From Sipunculus nudus (taxonomy: Eukaryota > Annelida > Sipuncula > Golfingiida > Sipunculidae), in assembly GCA_026874595.1 (NCBI GenBank), contig CM049315.1, forward strand, positions 18,991,664 through 19,055,663: DNA of 64,000 nt, written 5' to 3'. Position numbers and translations under genes: made by a program. Shown piece after piece: positions 63,601-64,000 of this stretch (positions are counted from its first letter, which is position 1; each line of letters begins with the position of its first letter). The notes under the pieces are model-generated. The model was not told the DNA's origin and did not search any database. It was given only the letters and a program-made list of their open reading frames with translations.

Positions 63601-64000
63601 AAATACATATACCATAAGAAAGAGCTCTATACTAGGTTTAAAATAATAAATACTTTATGGGGTCAAAAATGCATTTGAAACAGCCTTTTGATTGATTTAA
63701 AATTTAGGGAATTTTGCCAGCGATGCTACCTTAAACTCAGAATATGCTTTAATAAAGAAAACTTCAGTATTGGTACCAGGTCTTGTAATTAATGTATCTG
63801 TAAAGAAAGACAGGAAACTGAATGTATCCTTGTTTAACAAAACATCAAGAATACTTGTACTGTGACATCAATTGCTTGTCATATGCCATATGTGACACAT
63901 GTACAATCATAGATTAAATATTTTCCAAATGATTTTAAATATATGAAACTTTTTTTTTGTGTTGTTTTGTTTGATTATTAGGTCTAGGTCAGAGATCAAC
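47..64000 (+). CDS. ARAP: ARAP-like Arf/Rho GTPase-activating protein gene (partial; exons listed separately)
   Basis: The gene spans the window and is open at both edges. The constitutive exon chain is 47-268, 22263-22310, 23063-23187, 23692-23735, 29298-29388, 31996-32058, 33404-33479, 34517-34569, 35016-35060, 35425-35508, 40067-40173, 40784-40868, 41280-41340, 43543-43596, 44027-44112, 51255-51343, 61095-61188, 62942-63010 and probably 63988 onward. Every junction is AG/GT and the phases agree throughout. The domain order PH, PH, Arf-GAP, ankyrin-like is that of ARAP1-3 (centaurin-delta), which are phosphoinositide-dependent GAPs for Arf and Rho at membranes and the actin cytoskeleton. 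Two PH domains directly before the Arf-GAP, and CAG rather than the commoner CSG after the zinc finger, favour ARAP over ASAP or ACAP. The SAM, Rho-GAP and RA domains are outside the window. Vertebrate paralogue identity (1, 2 or 3) cannot be assigned. Confidence 0.88.
422..1256 (+). mobile_element. Family A element, copy A1 (Helentron-like, alpha subfamily)
   Basis: It starts after a T-run with AGCTCAGCTGACTAAAGTCA, a hairpin whose arms are AGCTCAGCTGACT and AGTCATCTGAGCT, followed by GTCCGTCC-type microsatellite. It ends near ACTGAGCAATGTGACCTATG and CCCTTGT. The body carries the alpha-subfamily text also seen at 26773, 35956 and 44164 (GACCTATGAATCCAAAATTT). It is diverged relative to A5 and A6. 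Confidence 0.75.
2189..2222 (+). repeat. Orphan family A 3' terminus
   Basis: CAGCTGAG is followed by the perfect palindrome ATGACCCATGGGTCAT, the 3' signature of family A. No 5' terminus lies between it and the end of A1, so this is a second, isolated 3' end or a decayed copy. Confidence 0.6.
3451..7141 (+). mobile_element. Family A element, copy A2 (beta subfamily, with internal tandem core)
   Basis: The 5' hairpin AGCTCAGCTGACTGAAAGTC follows a T-run at 3446-3450, then comes a GTCT/GTCC microsatellite. The 3' end is CAGTTGAGCGTCATGACCCC with GGGTCACTTGTTTTT near 7141. Between them is a tandem core. Additional internal 5' hairpin copies at about 5426 and 5943 suggest nested or serially duplicated ends. 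The core units contain TGGTGGCGCCACCT, a palindrome shared with family B. Confidence 0.75.
3555..6990 (+). repeat. Tandem core of A2: units of about 337 bp, later about 166 bp
   Basis: The landmark GGCACAAATCGTAA or close variants recurs near 3564, 3901, 4237, 4579 and 4914 (spacings 335-342). It then recurs near 6372, 6538, 6705 and 6868 (spacings 163-167), where units lack the second half containing TTTCATACAAAAACTTCAAT. The stretch 5180-6340 holds irregular units. Short minus-strand open frames recur once per unit and are not genes. Confidence 0.8.
7530..7945 (+). repeat. tRNA-derived SINE-like element (candidate)
   Basis: TGGTCCAGTGCTTAGCATGT resembles a tRNA A-box region and GTGTGGGTTTAACCGAAC resembles a decayed B box about 55 bases later. 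A GC-richer body runs to about 7945. There is no clear tail or target duplication, so this is a candidate only. Confidence 0.4.
9844..9916. repeat. (TA)n microsatellite
   Basis: An uninterrupted TA dinucleotide run of about 73 bases. A smaller interrupted TA tract occurs near 10032-10050. Confidence 0.97.
10262..10345 (+). repeat. Possible tRNA-derived SINE fragment
   Basis: AGTCAAGGGGTGGAACACAG, then GGACTAGGGTTATG, then GTTGTGGGTTAAAATCTCAG are spaced like the D arm, anticodon arm and T arm of a decayed tRNA head. It is too diverged for a functional tRNA. Confidence 0.35.
11438..11600. repeat. ATT/ATC-rich simple repeat
   Basis: Imperfect trinucleotide runs (TTATTATTATCATTATTAAT and related) with TAG and TCA variants. 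It is a low-complexity intron sequence. Confidence 0.8.
12037..12063. promoter_or_regulatory. Cluster of AGGTCA half-sites (weak candidate)
   Basis: AGGTCA occurs at 12037, 12045 and 12051, followed by GGGTCA, giving a DR2-like and an overlapping DR0-like arrangement of nuclear-receptor half-sites. It may be chance or repeat debris; nothing else supports a regulatory role. Confidence 0.2.
16348..16840 (+). CDS. ARAP: Probable alternative first coding exon of the ARAP gene
   Basis: An open frame of 164 codons starts at ATG 16348 in a good context (A at -3, G at +4). An in-frame TAG at 16330 lies 18 bases upstream, and no pyrimidine tract or correctly phased acceptor precedes the ATG. The donor AAAAG|GTAATG follows 16840 in phase 1, the same exit phase as exon 47-268, so it can splice into 22263 or 23063. 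The peptide is hydrophilic and disordered: a Ser/Asp/Glu-rich stretch at residues 26-40, three tandem 15-residue repeats at residues 52-96 each starting RK(G/E)SV, and a DFVSDFVSDF repeat near residue 133. The RKxSV sites resemble basophilic kinase targets. An isoform starting here would lack the N-terminal SAM region. An untranslated leader exon further upstream remains possible. Confidence 0.72.
16501..16635 (+). repeat. In-frame 45-bp tandem triplication inside the alternative first exon
   Basis: Three consecutive 45-base units (16501, 16546, 16591) encode RKGSVGNIVSQIEKA, RKESVEDIKNQMKMG and RKGSVSDIISRIEKS. The middle unit is the most diverged at protein level. Each has the RKxSV core followed by an amphipathic (I/V)xxxIxK-type segment. 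Confidence 0.85.
17063..17690. repeat. Decayed dispersed repeat with a GTCCATC-type 5' region
   Basis: TTTTTAGCCAACCAGTGATC is followed by GTCGTCCATCATCTGTCGTC, the hallmark layout of the family A class (T-run, hairpin-like start, degenerate tetranucleotides). The body differs from A and B and has no clear 3' terminus. Confidence 0.45.
17700..18180. other. GC- and CpG-richer unassigned patch
   Basis: This patch is compositionally unlike its surroundings. It includes a C16-type homopolymer near 17943, the palindrome AGTCGCATGCGACT near 18016 and CAAACCA/TGGTTTG arms near 18054-18082. A 139-codon frame covers part of it but shows no recognisable protein and no splice context. It is probably a transposon or captured fragment. 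Confidence 0.4.
18258..18296. repeat. Poly-C and (CA)n simple repeat
   Basis: A CCCCCCCC run is followed by CACACACACACACACA. Confidence 0.9.
18547..19442 (+). mobile_element. Family B element, copy B1 (Helentron-like)
   Basis: It begins GTATCCGCCAAAACAAAG with a 5' terminal hairpin and ends GGCGGATACACGTAGTCGCT…CCCGTATTCTAG. Its flanks are T|G and G|T. It has two tandem core units of about 280 bp. The 3' hairpin arm is mutated (CAATTAC instead of CGACTAC), so this is the oldest looking of the three B copies. Confidence 0.85.
20051..20100. repeat. 25-bp perfect tandem duplication
   Basis: Two adjacent identical 25-base units starting TTTTATTTCATAATCATTTG. Confidence 0.95.
22263..22310 (+). 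CDS. ARAP: ARAP candidate 48-nt cassette exon (linker)
   Basis: A strong acceptor (ttcttttcttgcag) precedes a 48-nt open stretch, phase 1 in and phase 1 out, encoding GEVFKHEKGNPCISITG with borrowed edge bases. Its donor CCG|GTCAGT is weaker than its neighbours' because of C at +3. The phase symmetry means inclusion is optional. No domain is recognised. It is supported by splice signals, phase and openness only. Confidence 0.6.
22311..23062 (+). other. Intron between the two linker exons
   Basis: This intron contains a decayed family A beta remnant at about 22385-22560 (CCACTGACTGGAATGTCATC, then GAAATTAGGTCACT) and the A3 fragment at 22602-22930. The rest is unremarkable. Confidence 0.7.
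22602..22930 (+). mobile_element. Family A element, copy A3 (3'-truncated)
   Basis: AGCTCAGCTGATTTAAGGTC with the hairpin partner CAACTGAGCT, then GTCC/GTCT repeats and the alpha-subfamily body text (TGTTCCTGTGAGAAATTAAA). No 3' terminus follows before the next exon. Confidence 0.65.
23063..23187 (+). CDS. ARAP: ARAP exon: acidic linker before PH1
   Basis: Acceptor gtttttgcag ends at 23062 and donor CCG|GTAAGT follows 23187. The exon is 125 nt, phase 1 in and phase 0 out. It encodes an acidic linker (GSYGSVWESDDTLSDGGDFV) ending in a proline-rich PVPIVPPTP segment just before the PH domain. Such Ser/Asp-rich linkers are common between ARAP domains. Confidence 0.85.
23188..23691 (+). other. 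Intron before the PH1 start exon
   Basis: About 0.5 kb, AT-rich. I see no repeat or structural feature in it. Confidence 0.7.
23692..23735 (+). CDS. ARAP: ARAP exon: start of PH domain 1
   Basis: Acceptor tttatttcag and donor CAG|GTAAGT bound a 44-nt exon, phase 0 in and phase 2 out. It encodes TKTCEKSGYLLKNA. The KSGYLLK motif is a typical first beta strand of a PH domain. The last codon is completed by exon 29298 as serine. Confidence 0.85.
23804..24675 (-). mobile_element. Family A element, copy A4 (beta subfamily, reverse orientation)
   Basis: The left edge is the reverse complement of the 3' terminus (AACAAGTGACCCATGGGTCA then TGACGCTCAG). The right edge is the reverse complement of the 5' hairpin (CTAGCTCAGGTGACTTTCAT then TCAGCTTAGCT). 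The body carries the beta-subfamily landmark in reverse (TTACAATTTGTGCCTTGTTA). It is the only family A copy I see in minus orientation. Confidence 0.75.
25522..26716 (+). mobile_element. Family B element, copy B2 (Helentron-like)
   Basis: It starts GTATCCGCCAAAACAGTTTT and ends with the intact 3' hairpin GTAGTCG-CTTGT-CGACTAC followed by CCGTATTCTAG. It is flanked by T on both sides. Three core units are marked by (C/T)GGGAACCG at 25773, 26053 and 26331. A GCC microsatellite follows the 5' end. The subterminal inverted repeat has one mismatch (GGGGGATAC). Confidence 0.88.
26773..29165 (+). mobile_element. Family A element, copy A5 (alpha subfamily; empty-site reference)
   Basis: The 5' hairpin AGCTCAGCTGACTATAAGTC at 26773 is followed by a (GTCC)n array. 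The 3' end is AACAGCTGAGCGTCGTGACC then CATAGGTCCCTTGT at 29165. It is collinear and very similar to A6 across most of its length, but lacks a segment A6 has at about 36605-36800. It carries no B insertion at the site (about 28867) where A6 has B3. Confidence 0.85.
29298..29388 (+). CDS. ARAP: ARAP exon: PH domain 1, strands 2-3
   Basis: This exon is 91 nt, phase 2 in and phase 0 out, with donor AAG|GTAAAG. It encodes SKSSNRAQRLGWQSRWVVFK followed by ETSLSWFSNEK. W-x-x-R-W-V-V-F is the conserved PH pattern in which basic residues of strand 2 contact phosphoinositides. The acceptor is ttatttatcag. A second AG at 29304 exists but breaks the frame. Confidence 0.88.
29389..31995 (+). other. Intron within PH1 carrying element F
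   Basis: Mostly occupied by the inverted-repeat element F (29535-31250). The remainder is AT-rich with no further signal. Confidence 0.7.
29535..31250. mobile_element. Inverted-repeat element F with CATTTCATGAAATG motifs
   Basis: The left arm (about 29535-29695) and right arm (about 31115-31250) are inverted copies. Landmarks include TTAAGCCCCAAATGTTAAAT against the reverse complement of ATTTTACATTTGAGGCGTAA, and GAATTGCTAAATTCTG in both arms. The arms are studded with CCCATTTCATGAAATGGG-type palindromes. The interior is AT-rich and non-coding. It is probably a non-autonomous DNA transposon or foldback element. Confidence 0.65.
31996..32058 (+). CDS. ARAP: ARAP exon: PH domain 1, middle
   Basis: This exon is 63 nt, phase 0 at both ends, with acceptor ttaattttccag and donor GGG|GTAAGT. 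It encodes SRISKRIIPTSSMVSVEQVI plus G. The hydrophobic-polar alternation IIPTSSMVSVEQV fits the strand 4 region (usually an I-x-L pattern) of a PH fold. A neighbouring AG two bases later gives a different frame and is rejected. Confidence 0.83.
32059..33403 (+). other. Intron within PH1
   Basis: About 1.3 kb, AT-rich. I see no repeat or gene in it. Confidence 0.7.
33404..33479 (+). CDS. ARAP: ARAP exon: PH domain 1, strands 5-7
   Basis: This exon is 76 nt, phase 0 in and phase 1 out, with a strong acceptor (ttttttttctttaacag) and donor ATG|GTAAAT. It encodes VADGKANVFKVITVDRVYRF followed by AAETH. The F-x-V-I-T…Y-R-F-A-A-E-T pattern is the typical late strand pair of PH domains, just before the C-terminal helix. 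Confidence 0.88.
33480..34516 (+). other. Intron within PH1 carrying a foldback element
   Basis: Contains the foldback at 33991-34320. The flanking sequence is featureless. Confidence 0.7.
33991..34320. mobile_element. Foldback/MITE with long inverted arms
   Basis: The left arm segments GGTATGCTCCTCACAC, GCTTTGTAAAGCAGGTT, TCTCTGGGT and CTAGGGTGGGCACAGAGCA reappear in inverse order and complement on the right (TGCTCTGTGCCCACCCTAG, ACCCAGAGA, GTGTGAGGAGCGTAGC). The two arms are interrupted by small indels. In the pre-mRNA it would form a long hairpin. Confidence 0.75.
34517..34569 (+). CDS. ARAP: ARAP exon: PH domain 1, C-terminal helix
   Basis: This exon is 53 nt, phase 1 in and phase 0 out, with acceptor cgtattttgtag and donor CAG|GTAAGA. 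It encodes DDMVLWASTIMHGILNCQ. The invariant PH-domain tryptophan is the W of VLWAST, and the helix closes the first PH domain. Confidence 0.88.
34570..35424 (+). other. Two short introns around exon 35016
   Basis: Introns 34570-35015 and 35061-35424 contain no repeat or structure I recognise. A 171-codon minus-strand frame overlaps them and exon 35016 and is not supported. Confidence 0.6.
35016..35060 (+). CDS. ARAP: ARAP exon: linker between PH1 and PH2
   Basis: This is a 45-nt exon, phase 0 at both ends, with acceptor gttttgtag and donor GAG|GTAAGC. It encodes TPHREGGDMYMPDKE, a short polar linker. The symmetric phase and clean signals support it, and it joins PH1 and PH2 without gaps. 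Confidence 0.8.
35425..35508 (+). CDS. ARAP: ARAP exon: PH domain 2, strands 1-3
   Basis: This exon is 84 nt, phase 0 at both ends, with acceptor atatatttcag and donor AAG|GTATGA. It encodes GMLKIDGVKGQRYLAVKKDK followed by FCYYNTPK. The G-x-L-K…R-Y-L-A-V-x-x-D-x-F-x-Y-Y pattern is the N-terminal sheet of a PH domain, as in the second PH of ARAPs. Confidence 0.88.
38302..39770 (+). mobile_element. Family B element, copy B3 (nested in A6; termini defined by the empty site in A5)
   Basis: It starts GTATCCGCCAAAACGAAG, with 5' hairpin partner GTTTTGCGGATAC, then a GCC microsatellite. It has four core units of exactly 280 bp (CGGGAACCGT at 38541, 38821, 39101 and 39381). It ends GGCGGATAC, hairpin GTAGTCG-CTTGT-CGACTAC, CCGTATTCTAG. 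Host sequence reads T5 before and T5 after, against T7 in the empty site. Confidence 0.92.
38541..39660 (+). repeat. 280-bp tandem array inside B3
   Basis: Four near-identical units, each with two AGGTGGCGCCACCT-type palindromes (for example 38619-38632, 38768-38781 and 38899-38912) alternately 149 and 131 bases apart. One unit has a single-base variant (GATGGCGCC). B1 has about two units and B2 about three. Confidence 0.9.
40067..40173 (+). CDS. ARAP: ARAP exon: PH domain 2, middle
   Basis: This exon is 107 nt, phase 0 in and phase 2 out, with donor TAC|GTAAGT. It encodes DFRAGCPIHCVEMNIATVKD followed by a LGRNRLQLITPYAKY segment. Its pyrimidine tract (cttgttttttctgtag) directly abuts and overlaps the 3' end of a family A repeat. 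Confidence 0.9.
40174..41279 (+). other. Two introns around exon 40784
   Basis: Introns 40174-40783 and 40869-41279 are AT-rich, with no repeat or gene that I can support. Confidence 0.65.
40784..40868 (+). CDS. ARAP: ARAP exon: PH domain 2, C-terminal helix
   Basis: This exon is 85 nt, phase 2 in and phase 0 out, with acceptor tttctctgttgtag and donor TCT|GTAAGT. It encodes FLCDNMIEMLHWKTAFEIAI plus AEGLADDS after a shared threonine codon. The helix carries the PH-domain tryptophan (MLHWKTAFE) and closes PH2 immediately before the Arf-GAP. Confidence 0.9.
41280..41340 (+). CDS. ARAP: ARAP exon: Arf-GAP domain, first zinc ligands
   Basis: This exon is 61 nt, phase 0 in and phase 1 out, with acceptor catatttacag and donor CAG|GTGAGA. 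It encodes VMREIYRNSSNKMCADCGAP. The CADC pair supplies the first two zinc-binding cysteines of the Arf-GAP zinc finger. The preceding N-x-x-N-x-x-C-A-D-C-G context is highly characteristic of the family. Confidence 0.95.
41341..43542 (+). other. Intron within the Arf-GAP carrying element D
   Basis: Contains element D at 42090-43182 and otherwise plain intron sequence. Confidence 0.7.
42090..43182. mobile_element. TIR element D (TA-flanked DNA transposon, non-autonomous)
   Basis: The left end AGCAGGACCTGCCGTGAGGG and right end reverse complement CAGCAGTACCTGTCGTGAGG share a TIR of about 27 bases that continues GGACACC, with few mismatches. TA adjoins the right end. Inside, the segment with TTTCTGCCATATTGAATGTC (about 42648) recurs in diverged form at about 42906, an internal direct repeat. 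No transposase is visible. Confidence 0.65.
43543..43596 (+). CDS. ARAP: ARAP exon: Arf-GAP domain, second zinc ligands
   Basis: This exon is 54 nt, phase 1 at both ends, with acceptor ttatgtttcag and donor CTG|GTAAGT. It encodes EPHWASINFGITLCQHCA. W-A-S-I-N-x-G and C-Q-H-C complete the Arf-GAP finger. Spliced to exon 41280 it gives exactly C-X2-C-X16-C-X2-C. Confidence 0.95.
43597..44026 (+). other. Intron between Arf-GAP exons
   Basis: About 0.43 kb, AT-rich. Nothing is recognised in it. Confidence 0.65.
44027..44112 (+). CDS. ARAP: ARAP exon: Arf-GAP arginine finger
   Basis: This exon is 86 nt, phase 1 in and phase 0 out, with acceptor acattttcag and donor CAG|GTGAAT. It encodes GIHRELQNPASKVKSLRMDM followed by KVWSSTVKQ. 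The arginine of GIHR is the catalytic arginine finger that Arf-GAPs need for GTP hydrolysis, so the enzyme should be active. KVKSLxMDxxxW is the conserved core helix region. The usual G after HRxL is Q here. Confidence 0.95.
45700..49962. repeat. Poly-C and CT-rich tracts of A7
   Basis: Homopolymer C runs occur near 45720, 45992, 46539 and 49945, and a (CT)n tract at about 47107-47192. These mark the repeated units of A7. Confidence 0.8.
47510..49757. mobile_element. TIR element C nested in A7
   Basis: The left end TACCTTAAATCTTGTTTTTA and the reverse complement of the right end TACCGTAAATCCTGTTTTTA form a TIR of about 20 bases flanked by TA. The flanking A7 text joins across it (AAGCACTG then AAATTTCATAT). 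TCTATTTATRGCCGCAYCCT occurs as a direct repeat near both ends. The core at about 48380-48800 is CpG-richer. No transposase is recognised. Confidence 0.65.
51255..51343 (+). CDS. ARAP: ARAP exon: Arf-GAP domain, C-terminal part
   Basis: This exon is 89 nt, phase 0 in and phase 2 out, with acceptor ttttgttacag and donor CAT|GTGAGT. It encodes LMYEIGNDNSNNFWEWNTTA followed by DTRIDADVD. The G-N-D-x-x-N-x-F-W-E motif is the Arf-GAP signature after the core helices. Confidence 0.93.
51480..51670. repeat. Dispersed repeat E, copy 1
   Basis: Shares GGCTGCCATTTTGTGTA and CACTAAAAC, and the preceding GTTCCTGTAACTGCTCAT layout, with 57480-57665. Confidence 0.55.
54710..54830. repeat. Degenerate minisatellite of about 28 bp
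   Basis: Units of the form ACAAGTTGAAATGTGCATGG recur about four times with drift (AAGCTGAAATC, AAGTTGAAATG, AAGTTGAAATC, AGGTTGAAATA). Confidence 0.6.
56450..56880. repeat. Decayed repeat with duplicated ATTTAATGAGGTCA unit
   Basis: A GTCCATCCATCATTATGTCC tetranucleotide-like start is followed by two units of about 127 bp, each with GCATATTTAATGAGGTCAGA or a close variant (56513 and 56640). The layout resembles the family A and B class. A 140-codon frame here is repeat-derived. Confidence 0.5.
57061..57098. repeat. 11-bp tandem repeat TATAATTAATA
   Basis: Three units of TATAATTAATA in direct tandem, ending in TATATAT. Confidence 0.85.
57480..57665. repeat. Dispersed repeat E, copy 2
   Basis: Contains GTTCCTCGAAACCACTCATG then GAGGCTGCCATTTTGTGTA and CACTAAAAC, matching 51480-51670. 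Confidence 0.55.
60594..60649. repeat. (TA)n microsatellite adjoining MITE G1
   Basis: An uninterrupted TA run of about 56 bases abuts the left end of the MITE. A shorter TA run follows the right end. Confidence 0.95.
60650..60829. mobile_element. 180-bp MITE G1 (pogo/Tc1-like ends)
   Basis: A terminal inverted repeat starting CAGTGAAACCTCGTTGTG is perfect for 23 bases and matches 26 of 27 overall, flanked by TA on both sides. GTGTCGAA recurs internally. No coding capacity. Confidence 0.9.
61095..61188 (+). CDS. ARAP: ARAP exon: end of the Arf-GAP domain
   Basis: This exon is 94 nt, phase 2 in and phase 0 out, with acceptor ttatcttttcag and donor GAG|GTAAGA. It encodes SQRENYILSKYEQKAFCKFH plus PLKYDVTAMNE after a shared methionine codon. 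R-E-x-Y-I-x-x-K-Y-x-x-K-x-F is the canonical end of Arf-GAP domains. A 9.75-kb intron separates it from the previous exon. Confidence 0.92.
61510..61800 (+). repeat. SINE-like element (candidate)
   Basis: GACTTCAAATCTCAGCC resembles a tRNA B box, and the downstream body is GC-richer than the intron and contains a poly-G tract near 61713. The A box is unclear. Confidence 0.35.
61884..61983. repeat. 25-bp minisatellite, four units
   Basis: Four consecutive units of AGATTAAGAATGAGATAAGT plus CAGCT, with one internal substitution in unit 2 and one terminal substitution in unit 4. Confidence 0.95.
62942..63010 (+). CDS. ARAP: ARAP exon: start of the ankyrin-like segment
   Basis: This exon is 69 nt, phase 0 at both ends, with acceptor gtattatttcag and donor CAG|GTAGGT. 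It encodes ALCEAVKHDDLLETSSLIFS followed by GAQ. The L-x-E-A-V…D-L-L-E-T-x-x-L-I-F-x-G-A pattern is an ankyrin-type helix pair, the position at which ARAPs carry ankyrin-like repeats after the Arf-GAP. Confidence 0.85.
63011..63987 (+). other. Last intron in the window
   Basis: Contains MITE G2 31 bases downstream of the donor. The rest is AT-rich with no recognised feature. Confidence 0.6.
63041..63220. mobile_element. 180-bp MITE G2 (pogo/Tc1-like ends)
   Basis: The ends CAGTGAAACCTGTCTGAAAG and, in reverse complement, CAGTGAAACCTGTGTAGAAA are inverted repeats. TA precedes the left end; the right flank is TTTATA. It has the same length and outer 11 bases as G1 but a different interior (GACCACC motifs). 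Confidence 0.85.
63988..64000 (+). CDS. ARAP: Possible start of the next ARAP exon (cut by the window edge)
   Basis: A T-rich tract (gttttgtttgattattaggtctag) ends at 63987. Reading on in phase 0 gives V-R-D-Q, which would extend the ankyrin-like segment (IFSGAQ-VRDQ). The earlier AG at 63981 would give an in-frame TAG and is rejected. Only 13 bases are visible, so this is tentative. Confidence 0.45.

Noticed and set aside
63982-64000. Acceptor at 63981 for the last exon
   Set aside because: It places an in-frame TAG as the second codon. The AG at 63987 keeps the frame open.

Overview
This is AT-rich, intron-dominated animal DNA. It carries the 5' and middle part of one large split gene on the + strand, and I recognise no other gene. 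Nineteen short exons joined by consistent splice phases, plus a probable twentieth at the right edge, encode part of an ARAP-type GTPase-activating protein (Arf-GAP with Rho-GAP, ankyrin and PH domains). From N to C the visible protein has a proline-rich linker, an acidic disordered linker, a first PH domain, a second PH domain, a complete Arf-GAP zinc finger (C-X2-C-X16-C-X2-C plus the arginine finger) and the start of the ankyrin-like segment. An N-terminal SAM domain would lie upstream, and the later PH, Rho-GAP and RA domains downstream; both statements rest on family knowledge. An exon at 16348-16840 has its own ATG after an in-frame stop and leaves in the same phase as the 47-268 exon, so it looks like an alternative first coding exon.

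Layout: 47-268 proline-rich exon; 269-22262 long intron with repeats and the alternative first exon; 22263-23187 linker exons; 23692-34569 PH1 exons; 35016-40868 linker and PH2 exons; 41280-61188 Arf-GAP exons; 62942-63010 first ankyrin-like exon; a probable next exon from 63988 to the edge. Only about 1.5 kb of the constitutive path is coding (about 2 kb with the alternative exon).

The introns are packed with mobile DNA. Two families stand out. Family A begins with an AGCTCAGCTGA hairpin after a T-run and a GTCC/GTCT microsatellite, and ends with CAGCTGAGC followed by a GACCCAYRGGTC hairpin. Family B begins GTATCCGCC and ends GGCGGATAC, a hairpin, then CTAG. Both have a 5' terminal hairpin, a subterminal inverted repeat near the 3' end, a 3' hairpin, T on both flanks and internal tandem cores. 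That architecture fits non-autonomous Helentron-like elements (HINEs), such as I recall for the pearl elements of bivalves. One B copy is inserted in an A copy (35956-40060), and a near-identical A copy at 26773-29165 preserves the empty site, which fixes the B termini. The 3' end of that same A copy forms the pyrimidine tract of the first core PH2 exon. Also present are TIR elements with TA flanks, two 180-bp MITEs, foldback elements, tRNA-derived SINE-like segments and microsatellites.

The organism is most likely a lophotrochozoan, probably a mollusc and perhaps a bivalve. This is inferred from the repeat style and gene structure and cannot be proved from the window alone.
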